Of a DNA stretch of 32,500 nt, positions 1 to 10,487 are shown one piece after another. Origin of the DNA: Neocallimastix lanati (nom. inval.) (lineage: Eukaryota; Neocallimastigomycota; Neocallimastigomycetes; Neocallimastigales; Neocallimastigaceae); NCBI GenBank assembly GCA_016946835.1, contig JACVTC010000096.1, positions 515,001 through 547,500 on the forward strand. The letters run 5' to 3'. The position numbers and the translations under genes are program-made. The notes beneath the pieces are model-generated. The model worked only from the letters and a program-made list of their open reading frames with translations, was not told the origin of the DNA and did no database searches. Every line of letters begins with the position of its first letter. Position 1 is the first letter of the stretch.

Positions 1-1960
1 AAACATATAATTGATAAGAGGAATTAATAATATAATCTATTTTTTTTTTTTTTTTATTAAAAAAAAAAAAGTAATAAATAAATTAGTAAAAAAAATATAA
101 ATTTATACTTATTAATCAATATAATATTGATAAATAATATATATAAATATAAGGAAAATTAAATAAACATACATATAAAAAAAAAAAAAAAAAAAAAAAA
201 AAACTTACACTAATAAAAATATTATAACTAAAATATTTTAATGCGGTTGAGGCTTGAACAGTGGTACTTTTGGGATCAAAGGTTTTCTCATAGGTATCAA
301 AAATGTTGACTTGATCAGCACAACGTTCTTTATCAATTGTACAATACTCATTATTTTCCCGACTATAGTATTCATTATTTTCCTTTTTCATGACACTACA
401 GTAGGTACAGACCTTTTTAGTGAGATTATAATTCAATATATTTAATAATCCACATTTTTTATGGTCGATAATACAATCCTTTTTTTTTTTTTTTTTTTTT
501 TTTTTGGTATTAATTTATTTTAAAAAAGATAAAGATTGTAATAATAGTAATAATAATGTATATATATATATATATAAATTTGTGAAATTTAATTTATCAA
601 AAACTGTAAAAACTTTAAATTTTTTTTTTATTATTTTTTTAATATATAAATAATACTTACTGTTCCATCAGAATTTCTTCCTTTTAATTTTATATCTGGA
701 TTAATTTCTACATTATCAATAGGTTCACACCATTTACAGTAATTGTCATTCTTTTTAATCATTGAATTTGTATCAAAGCAAAAACTCATATTTAAATAAC
801 AATACTATAGAATAAAAAAAAAAAATAAAATAAAAATAAAATAAAATAAAGTTAAAACGTTTAAAAATAACAAAAAAAAGTGTCATATATATATTAATTG
901 TATATTAATATAAAAATATTAATAATATTATTATTGATATTGTTTTTTATTTTTAATTTATATTTTTATTATTTTTATTGTTTATATTTTATTTTATATA
1001 ATAATATTATTATTAAGGAATATCTATTATTACCTGTCCATTTTCAAAACCATAATAGGTTTGACTTTTATTATCGAAACTAGAGAAGAAACAATATTTG
1101 CAATTTTGTTCTTCTTTTCTTCTATCTGATAAATTACCATAAGCCCTATTACAATAATCAACATCAATTTGACATTCCTATTAAAAAAATATTATTTATT
1201 ATATAGAAATAAATCATTATATAGAATAACATAAATATTTAATTATTTAGTTCAATAACTATTATTATTTATATATTAGTTAAATATAATATAATTTTAT
1301 TTTTTTATACATTTTAATTTAATATAATTTTATTTTTTTAAGTTGAAAAAGAAAAAAAAAAAACTTACGGTATTATTTTCCCAGCCATAAAAAATATGAT
1401 TAACAAATACAGTAATCTGACATTTTTTACATGTATTAAAATATCCATCTCTGTAAACTCCTGTATTACATCTTTGTGGGTCAATTATGCATTCCTTTAT
1501 TATTGTTATTTTAAAATATAAATTTTAAAATTTGAATTTTGAAATTTGAATTTTGAAATTTGCAATTAATATACATTTATATAAATATATAATTAGATTA
1601 TTGTTATTGTTATTATTTTTTTAATTTATAAAAATAAAATTTTAAAAAAAAATAATGTATATATTGAATTTAAAAGCATTTCTAATTATAAATATAATTA
1701 ATAATTAAAAATGAAATTTTAATTTACCTCATTATTTTCCCATCCGTAATAAAATCCATTTTCATCTCTCGTTGATTTACATTCCTCACAAACATATATT
1801 CCCCAATTTATATGAACATATGAACATACTATTTATATATTAATATTTTAAATGAAAGTAATTTTAATATTATATATATATCGATATAAAAAATAACAAT
1901 TATTAATGTTGATAATCATTTATATTTACAAAAAAAGAGTATAAATACAAGTTTATTCAT
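1..1960 (-). CDS. Cysteine-rich modular secreted/membrane protein (3' end off window)
   Basis: I do not recognise a named family. Exons on the minus strand: 1960-1930, 1828-1728, 1494-1369, 1177-1034, 804-661, 478-209 and 36-1 (partial). All junction phases agree: the first intron is phase 1 and the rest are phase 0. Exon 1 encodes a short hydrophobic N-terminus (MNKLVFILFF), a likely signal peptide. Each following exon encodes about one module. Most modules start with the pattern (E/D/Y)C-x-I/L-x4-C, continue with a CxxC pair, and end near YYGWENN or a degraded form (YYGFENG, YYSRENN). About five full modules and one truncated module (YCTIDKERC) are visible. The last readable residues are hydrophobic (YNIFIS joined to IILLIPLINYMF), suggesting a transmembrane helix. 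At least 284 aa. Inference: a disulfide-rich cell-surface protein of unknown role. The pattern recurrence supports the model strongly; the final exon is the weakest part. Confidence 0.72.
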
Positions 1961-2435
1961 TTTTTTCTTTATTAGATTTGAATGGTAAAACAAATGATTA
2001 AATTGATATTTATGTTGTTATTTCTTAATATTTATTAAAAATCTTATGTAAAATACTTATTATATTATTAATTATTATTACGAAATACTATTAATTATAT
2101 ATTAAATATTATAATACAAATATATAGTTAAGTAATCTATTCAATTATTTAATCCTTTTATATATATATATATATTTTTTTTTTCTTTTTTTTTTTTTTT
2201 TTTTTTTGTATAAACAAAGTAATTTTAAATAAATAGAATATGAAATGTAAAATTAATTATTATTTATTATTAATTTTTTTTAATTAATTTTCATGATTTC
2301 ATTAATTTTTTTGTACATTTATTTATTATTTATAATTTCATTATCTTTAATTTTTTTTTTTTTTTTTTTTTTATACTTTTAATTGACTTATGTTAATTGA
2401 ATTTTCATATTATATAAAATATAAATATAAGAATG

Positions 2436-2467
<32 letters not shown>

Positions 2468-3639
2468 AAATAAAATATAAAAAATTAAAGAGAATGTATT
2501 TTGTATATTTATTATATGATAGCTGACACACTTTAAATTAAATGGAAAATTTTTAAAATTGTAATTATTATAAAAATAATAAATATTTCATAATATTGAA
2601 CTATAGAATAGACAATAAAACTATAAAATAAAGTTTATATTAAGAATGTTTTAATATTGAAACTAGTATTATTATTATATTAAAAAATATTATATGAATA
2701 TTTTATTTATTTATTTATTATATTTTTATTTATAATTAATATTTAAAAAAAATATAAAAATAAAAAATATTAATTAATATTATAGTATTAATTTTTAATT
2801 ATCCTATTTAATATTTAAAGTTTAATATTTAATATTTAATAATAATAATTATTATTATTATTATTATTATTAAAGTCTTTTTTGCTTATTTTCTATTCGT
2901 TAATTAAAGAATTTATTCATTTGTGTCTAATATTTAGGAATACTAAATAAGCATCAATGATTATTTAATATTATTTAATATTTAATAATAATAATTACGA
3001 ATTATTAATTATTAAATAATAAATATTAAAATTTGAAAATTATATTAAAATCAGAAACTCGAAATTCAAAATAAAATTTGTGTAACATTATTAAATCATT
3101 TTAATTCTAATAATGATAATAATAATAATAATAATAAATGTTACATATATCAATTATAAATTAAAAATATTTATTAAAAAAAAAATAGTAATAAATAAAT
3201 AAGTAAATAAATAAATTAATAAATATATTTAAATAAATAAATAAATATTTTTTTAATTGAAAAACAAATTTAATATTAAGCAATAATTAATACTAATAGG
3301 AATAGAAATAATAAATTGTAAAATAATTCAGTAAAAATTTTTATACAATTTCTAAAAAAAACATTTTATTTTCTATAAATATCAGTTGATATTTATTATT
3401 TATCTATAAAACTAATATATTAATTTCTATATTTTATTTATTAGCATAATTTGTACCATTAAAATTTTCATTATCTATTTAATCATTATTATTATTTAAA
3501 TTATAAACTTTTAATTTGTAATTTTATTTATTATTATTAGTAACAAAATAATTAATCCTATAAGTGTATTTAAGGGAGAGAAAGACCTCTTTTTAATCCT
3601 AGTTCAAAAAAAGAAAAGTAAAAAAAAGTAATTAAAAAA
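1961..3639. other. AT-rich intergenic DNA
   Basis: No gene is visible. The stretch holds long poly-T and poly-A runs (for example near 2176-2206, 2350-2372 and 2436-2464) and ATT/AAT runs near 2840-2872 and 3118-3137. It lies upstream of the cysteine-rich gene, so its first few hundred bases presumably contain that gene's promoter, but no specific element stands out. Confidence 0.6.
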
Positions 3640-4142
3640 TATAATTTATTTAAATTACATTTACTGACAGTTTCCCATTCATTATGGATTTGACAATGAG
3701 ATCGTGTAACAGTTTAATGAACAGCTTCGAATTTTAATTAATTTAAAGTTTTGTGTAACACAATTAAGAAATGTGGTTTTTGTTGCTGTTGTTGACCTTT
3801 TTAATATATATTAAATAAATTATTAAGAGTGAAAAAATAAACCAATAGTTTATATAGGACGATGTTCATCTTTTCAAGTGTTTTTTCCTATAAAGTGAAG
3901 TTGGTGTTCGCTTGTCATGGTAAGTATTCCTGTTGCTAGATTATATAATTGCTAGTGCAGAGAGCACTTGATTTGTGAGAAAATGAAGGTTCAATAAATC
4001 ACTTAAAAGAAGCCCGTCCTATAAAATGAAATATATGAATTGTCTTTTTTGTTAGCTTTGCTTAGAGAGAGGTCCTTGTCGACTCCGAAATGATATGGCA
4101 AAGAATCCAATATCCTCCCCTTTCGTTAATTACACAGACTAA
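3640..4142. other. Less AT-rich non-repetitive island, function unknown
   Basis: About 500 bp of mixed-composition sequence stand out sharply from the AT-rich flanks. No long open frame exists in any frame. TATAGGACG at 3853-3861 can pair with CGTCCTATA at 4015-4023, closing a loop of about 150 nt. The motif TCCTATAAARTGAA occurs twice (about 3887 and 4018). The right part is the first copy of the duplicated 116-nt element. On the plus strand a 25-codon frame starts at 3862 (MFIFSSVFSYKVKLVFACHG) and contains a good donor-like GTAAGT at about 3920; an acceptor-like TTTTGTTAG lies at about 4060. The island could therefore be a structured RNA gene, a small spliced gene or a decayed mobile element. 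Confidence 0.4.
3988..4103 (+). repeat. Unidentified 116-nt element, copy 1
   Basis: Runs from GGTTCAAT to GGCAAAG. It aligns without gaps to the reverse complement of 5121-5236, with 89 of 116 positions identical by hand count. Conserved blocks are GGTTCAAT, ATCACT, AAAAGAAGC, GTCTTT, CTTAGAGAGAG, GAAATG and GGCAAAG, separated by variable segments of equal length. No frame is open through both copies over the whole length. It might be a structured non-coding RNA, a short mobile element or a decayed gene family; I could not match it to a known snRNA, snoRNA, SRP, RNase P or tRNA pattern. The strand follows the GGTTCAAT-first orientation and is arbitrary. Confidence 0.6.
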
Positions 4143-5034
4143 AAATAAAAAAATTCAATAATTTCTATTTTTTTTTTTTTTTTTTTTTTTTTTTGTTTAT
4201 TATTTTTTATTATTTTTTATTATTTCATACTTCCTAATTATAAATTCTTAATTAGTATGAAATGATAATTATTAAAATTAGATTTAATTTTTATTGTGAA
4301 AATCAATCATTAACATAATTCATATGATATATAATTTAAATAACTAAAATAAAATGATTAAATTTTTGTAACATATAATTTAAATAATTAAAATAAAATG
4401 ATTAAATATTTGTAACAACATATAATATATAAATAGATTATAAGCATTATTTGGATTTGAAATAAATTTGAAATAAAAACATATAATAACTAATAATAAT
4501 AAATAATACTTTTTTAATTTTGTATTTATAATTTATTTAATTATATTATCATTATATTTTAACTTTATAATTAATTATTATTTAATGTGGTACTTTATAT
4601 TCTTCAACAGTAATTGTTAAGTAATATAATGTTCATACCATAATCTTCAACAGTAATTTTTAAGGATTTATTAACTATAACTGTAACTGTAAAGGTTTAA
4701 TTGTCATTCCTCATTTTCATAATTAATATTGTTATAATATGAATATGGACATTCCATGTATTGGATTTATTTTTTTAATTGCATTAATATAAAATATTAA
4801 TAAAATATTATTTATTTATAATATTTATTATAAAATTTATATTCCATCTATTCCATATTTTTATTATAAATAATAGAAAGATATAATATATAATATAAAT
4901 AATATTTATTATAAATAATAGAAAGATATAATTTATAATATAAATAATGGAATTAATGCCTCATATATACATATATATAATTTTTTTTTTCAAAATTTAT
5001 TATTTATTTATTTAATTAATTTTTTTTTTTTTTA
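4143..5034. repeat. AT-rich spacer with three short duplications
   Basis: No gene seen. Three local direct repeats are visible. A 44-bp unit is present twice at 4330-4373 and 4374-4417. A 21-bp sequence beginning TCTTCAACAGTAATT occurs at 4601-4621 and 4644-4664. A 45-bp unit containing AATAGAAAGATATAAT is repeated from 4861 and again from 4906. Poly-T tracts lie near 4169-4194 and 5021-5033. The duplications look like local slippage products rather than functional sites. Confidence 0.6.
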
Positions 5035-5245
5035 GATTGGGACTGATGAGAGGAGAGGATAATAGGTCCTATCATCCTCTTCTCTAATCTTTTCATTAAA
5101 TGTATCAGACTCATTGGGCCCTTTGCCTTACCATTTCTTCGTCTACATAGATCTCTCTCTAAGAAAAGCATATATGAAAGACATTAACTATATGTCTTTT
5201 TATATGACAAGCTTCTTTTCAGTGATCAATTGAACCATCTAAAAA
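5035..5245 (-). repeat. Unidentified element, copy 2, with strong hairpin
   Basis: The core, 5121-5236 on the minus strand, is the second copy of the 116-nt element found at 3988-4103. Next to it, positions 5049-5085 form a strong stem-loop: 12 paired bases (one G-U), one A-C mismatch, four more pairs and a GTC loop. On the minus strand an open frame of about 57 codons starts at an ATG near 5173 and runs through the conserved part into the A-rich flank (it begins MLFLERDLCRRR). In copy 1 the equivalent frame shares scattered residues (LER..CR.RN..AK.P) but has no matching start. Most differences between copies are not at third codon positions, so coding is not favoured. Confidence 0.5.
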
Positions 5246-5504
5246 GTTTTGAATATTCTTTTTATATATTAAAAAGATAATTACATATATATATTTACAA
5301 TTACATTATCATTAATTATCATTTATTAATGATATGTAAACATCATTAAAGACATCTTATTTGAATTTTTTTTTCATTCTTTATAATAATAAATTAATAG
5401 TAGAGTTTAATTTTGGTAATATTATTTTAATAGGTAGAAGAGAAAACTAATTTAAATATTCATTAAAAAATAATATAAAAGATTTCTAGGATAACCTAAT
5501 AAAA

Positions 5505-5539
<35 letters not shown>

Positions 5540-6289
5540 ATAGATAGATAGATAGAAAAATCTCATAATACAAATCATCATTATATACCAAAAATACTCC
5601 TAAGTTTTTTAAATCTTTGTCATAGTTCTAACCATATATATATTTTTTTTTTATATTTTGTATTTAAAATCTAAATTATTATTTTTTAACCAATAATCCT
5701 TCTTAATTTAATCACAGACTAATTCAATGTTTGGTTAGACTTTATTAAAGTTTATTTATATACAGTTTTTTTTTGTATCTGTAATATTATAATTAAGATT
5801 CATTTAATTGATTTTTAATTTATTATACTTTATATATTATAATATATTGTAATATATAATTAATTTTTTATAATAATAGAAATAAATAATTCTGAGTATA
5901 ATTTGATCTCATATATTGTAATTCACTATAATATATACACTTAATTAGGTTAAGCATAAAGCCATAGCATTTTCATTGATTTAATTAAGTTGGTTTAATT
6001 ATATAGTTTATATATATCATCCATTAATAATATACGACTTAAATAATAATGTATGGGAATAAAATTAAATAGAATTAAATGCCATATAAATAGATTATAA
6101 ATAAATTAATAATTATAAATTGACATTTGACATTTATATTTTGTATTGAATTTGTTTATTTAAAGAAAAGTTAAAATTCATCATTTAAATATAAAGTAAA
6201 TAATATGTAATTTAATTATAATTAAAGTGATTTTAAATATTAATATAATTAAATCTGAATATATAATTTTTAATTTTTTTGTATGTTGA
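5246..6289. other. AT-rich spacer with AAAT/GATA microsatellite
   Basis: No gene recognised. An (AAAT)n tract followed by four GATA units spans about 5501-5555. The rest is AT-rich sequence without long open frames. Confidence 0.55.
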
Positions 6290-7268
6290 ATATTTATTAT
6301 TTAATATTCAATTATTTATTATTTATTATTTATTATTTATTATTTATTATTTATTATTTATTATTTATTAATAAATACTCTTTTTATTATTTATTATTAT
6401 TTATTATTTATTATTTATTATTTATTAATAAATACTCTTTTTATTATTTATTATTTATTACTTATTATTTATTATTTATTAATAAATACTCTTTTTATTA
6501 TTTATTATTTATTATTTATTATTTATTAATAAATACTCTTTTTATTATTTATTATTTATTATTTATTATTTATTATTTATTATTTATTATTTATTATTTA
6601 TTATTTATTATTTATTAATAAATACTCTTTTTATTATTTATTATTTATTATTTATTATTTATTAATAAATACTCTTTTTATTATTTATTATTTATTATTT
6701 ATTATTTATTATTTATTAATAAATACTCTTTTTATTATTTATTATTTATTATTTATTATTTATTATTTATTATTTATTAATAAATACTCTTTTTATTATT
6801 TATTATTTATTATTTATTATTTATTATTTATTATTTATTAATAAATACTCTTTTTATTATTTATTATTTATTATTTATTATTTATTATTTATTATTTATT
6901 AATAAATACTCTTTTTATTATTTATTATTTATTATTTATTATTTATTAATAAATACTCTTTTTATTATTTATTATTTATTATTTATTATTTATTAATAAA
7001 TACTCTTTTTATTATTTATTATTTATTATTTATTATTTATTAATAAATACTCTTTTTATTATTTATTATTTATTATTTATTATTTATTATTTATTATTTA
7101 TTATTTATTATTTATTATTTATTATTTATTATTTATTATTTATTATTTATTATTTATTATTTATTATTTATTATTTATTATTTATTATTTATTATTTATT
7201 ATTTATTATTTATTATTTATTATTTATTATTTATTATTTATTATTTATTAATAAATACTCTTTTTATT
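6290..7268. repeat. Heptamer satellite (TTATTTA)n with embedded ACTCTTTTT markers
   Basis: Nearly a kilobase of the 7-bp unit TTATTTA is interrupted 14 times by the segment AATAAATACTCTTTTT (ACTC starting at 6377, 6434, 6488, 6535, 6624, 6671, 6725, 6786, 6847, 6908, 6955, 7002, 7049 and 7257). Apart from the first interval (57), distances between markers are 47, 54, 61, 89 or 208, all equal to 7n+5. Open frames across it only translate the repeat (LLFIIYY strings) and are not genes. Confidence 0.95.
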
Positions 7269-8460
7269 CCGAATAACATACAATCTGAATATATATATTT
7301 TTTATATGTTGAATATTTAATATTTAAAATTTAATTATTTATTTTTTATTATTTATTATATATTACTTTTTATTTATTATTTATTTATAATCTATTATTA
7401 TTTATTATTTATTATTTAATTATTTATTATTTATTTATTTTCAATTATTTATTATACATTATTTATTTATTTATTATTTATTATTTAATTATTTTATTAT
7501 TTATTTTATAATCCATTATTTATTATTAATTATTTATTGTTTATTAGTTAATATTTAAGGGAACAGTGCGAATAATGCAGTTATGAACCTGTGAGTGTAA
7601 TGAATCCATATGGCGATATTTTATGCATAAATGCAATGAAGCAGCACCAAATAACATATAACGCTATTATTTATTATTCAACTATTATTTAATATTTATT
7701 ATTTATTATTTATTATTCAATTATTTATTATTTATTATTTAAATATTTATTATTTATTATTTATTATTCAATTATTTATTATTCAATTATTTATTATTAT
7801 TATTTATTATTTATTATTTATTATTTACTATTTATTATTCAATTATTTATTATTTAATTATTTATTATTTATTATTTATTATTCAATTATTTATTATTTA
7901 ATTATTTATTATTTAATTATTTGTTATTTAATTATTTATTATTCAATTATTTATTGTTCAATTATTTATTATTCATTTATTTATTATTCAATTATTTATT
8001 ATTTATTATTTAAATATTTATTATTTATTATTTATTATTCAATTATTTATTATTCAATTATTTTATTATTTATTATTATTTATTATTTATTATTTATTAT
8101 TCAATTATTTTATTATTTATTATTATTTATTATTTACTATTTATTATTCAATTATTTATTATTTAATTATTTATTATTTATTATTTATTATTCAATTATT
8201 TATTATTTAATTATTTATTATTTAATTATTTGTTATTTAATTATTTATTATTCAATTATTTATTGTTCAATTATTTATTATTCATTTATTTATTATTTAT
8301 TATTTATTATTTATTATTTAATTATTTATTATTCAATTATTTATTATTCAATTATTTATTATTCAATTATTTTATTATTTATTATTATTTATTATTTATT
8401 ATTTATTATTCAATTATTTTATTATTTATTATTATTTATTATTTATTATTTATTAATAAT
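7269..8460. repeat. Degenerate heptamer satellite, TTATTCAA variant
   Basis: Continuation of the TTATTTA array in which units alternate with TTATTCAATTA and TTAATTATT variants and lack the ACTCTTTTT marker. Blocks of about 230 bp recur: the order Att-Caa, tttaatta, ttgttattt, ttgttcaa seen near 7830-8000 reappears near 8130-8290, which indicates larger duplications on top of the heptamer. An unrelated island at 7557-7672 interrupts the array. No coding potential. Confidence 0.9.
7557..7672. other. Non-repeat island inside the satellite
   Basis: About 115 bp of mixed composition starting GGGAACAGTGCGAATAATGC and ending AACATATAACGC, flanked on both sides by heptamer repeats. No open frame of useful length, no tRNA-like fold, no obvious terminal repeats. 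It may be the relic of the sequence into which the satellite expanded, or an insertion. Confidence 0.5.
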
Positions 8461-10273
8461 TACTTTTTTTATTATTTATTTTTAATATATTATATAAAAT
8501 AAGATTCTTTATTAATTATTTATTAATAATCCACTTATTTTATATTATTCATATATAATGTCATATATTATTTAATTATCTTTGTACTATTCGATAATTT
8601 CAATTTTTAATTATTATTTAATTATTTGTTTCTGTTGATGCTTTTACTCCATTTTATAAATTATCATATTATTTTTATTTGGATATTTATTAAATTATTT
8701 TAACTTTATTATTTAAAAATTTATTTAATTATTGAATAATATTGAATAGTATTATTTAATATTTTATTATTTAAAATTGAATATTTCATTTATAATTATT
8801 TAATTATTTAAATTTTAATATTCAATATTTAAACATATATATAAAAGTTTAATTTATAATTAACTCTTTTAATGAATTTATTTTACTTTATTTTATTTTT
8901 ATTTTTTAATATTTAATTTTGATTTTTAATTTTTTTATAATTATTTATTTTATTTTTAAAAGATAAAAATAATAATAAAAATATAAATTAACTTATTTTT
9001 TTCAAGATACATAATTTTAATTTATTTTATTTCATAAATATTATAATTTATCTTTAATTCAATTGAATAAAAAAGCAAAAAAAAAAAAAAAAAATTGATG
9101 CAATATAATTGTATAATCAATAACAATAAATACAATAATATTAAATGAACTTACATAATATTATCGATATAAATAAATGAAAGGAAACGGTATATAAATA
9201 AGTGGAGTATAAAATTCTCTTCCAAAACCAAAAGATAAATATATATAAAAACGTAATACATTATTTTTTTTTATATTTTACTTATTATATAATTAATAAT
9301 ATTGACTATATTAAATAATTGTTCTTCTTTTCTTTCTTTCTTTCTTTTTTTTTTTTTTTTTTTTTGAAAAAAACTCAATAAAGGTAAAAATTATTTCAAT
9401 AATATAAGAAATAGTAATTTTCGAATTAATGATACAAATACAAAAAGAAATAAAAAAGCTATATTAAAATATATATATATATATTTATTTTTTAAACAAG
9501 TTATATAAAAGAAAAGTGACAAAACAATTATAATTTTATTAAGCATAATAAAAAATAATTTTTAAATGAACAAAACATAAAAGATTGTTAAATTTTAATG
9601 TTTGTTAAATAAATGAATTGAATAATTTTTATTATTATAAACTTGATTAGACTATTATTATCTGGATAGATAAATACAATAAAATAAATAAATAAATAAA
9701 TCTAAAGTAAATTTTAAAAATAAATAATTAAATAATTTAGTAAATAAGGGTTTTGAATTTATATTACAACAAAAAGCAAATAGTCATATATCACATATAG
9801 TATAAATGAAAAATATATTAATATATATATATGAATACAATAAATAAATTTAAATATTAATACTGAATACTATATATTAAATTAATCATAAATTTAATGC
9901 TTGAAACGATAGTTCTAAAAAACTAATTTATTTTTCAATTTTTTTAATATACTTTTCTAGGTTTTATAGAATATATTGAAACGATGTATTTATATTAATA
10001 AACATAGATATTATAATAAAATTTAGAATAAAGAAGTTGAAAAAAAAAAAATATATATATATATATATAAAAGAAAAAACAATAATTTATTTATTTTTCT
10101 AGAGTATTATTAATTTTGTCAAAAAAAATATATTTTTTTTAAAAAAATAATAATTAAAAAAAGCATACAAAATATTTAAACAAAATATAAATTAAGAAAC
10201 CAACTAAGTTGTAAAAAAAATAAAAAAAAAAAATAAAAATATAAAAGAAATAAACTTTCAAATAGAAAGAAAA

Positions 10274-10324
<51 letters not shown>

Positions 10325-10344
10325 ATAGAATATAATAAACAAAA
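8461..10344. other. AT-rich upstream region of the CYRI gene
   Basis: No gene visible. It contains poly-A at about 9079-9093, a CTTT/poly-T tract at about 9326-9365 and an ATAA microsatellite of about 14 units at 10270-10326, ending some 18 bases before the CYRI start codon and therefore likely in its 5' UTR or core promoter. TATA-like strings are everywhere, so no single TATA box can be assigned. Confidence 0.5.
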
Positions 10345-10441
10345 ATGGGGTCTTTAGTATCAATTATGCAAGGTTCAAGTGAAAATGATCCAGATATTTA
10401 CTTAGATTTTGAAAGTATGTTATATTAACAATTGAGATAAA

Positions 10442-10487
<46 letters not shown>

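Noticed and set aside
254-445. Plus-strand 63-codon frame
   Set aside because: Shadow of the minus-strand cysteine-rich exon, which shows the conserved cysteine pattern and splice sites.
3915-3930. Minus-strand ATACTTACC, identical to the 5' end of U1 snRNA
   Set aside because: The following sequence lacks the U1 stem-loop I consensus and a convincing Sm site. The same bases read as a 5' splice site on the plus strand.
3985-4004. GGTTCAAT resembling a tRNA T-arm/B box
   Set aside because: No acceptor stem, D arm or anticodon arm can be built around it in either copy.
4110-4145. ACACAGACTA, resembling the R element of a group I intron core
   Set aside because: No P, Q or S elements in the right order nearby.
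5041-5090. CTGATGAG followed by a stem, hammerhead ribozyme-like
   Set aside because: No GAAA after the stem and no helix I/III partner; the catalytic core is incomplete.
6283-6618. 111-codon open frame of LLFIIYY strings (and a similar one at 8230-8502)
   Set aside because: It is a translation of the heptamer satellite; 21 bp gives seven codons, so frames stay open by periodicity alone.
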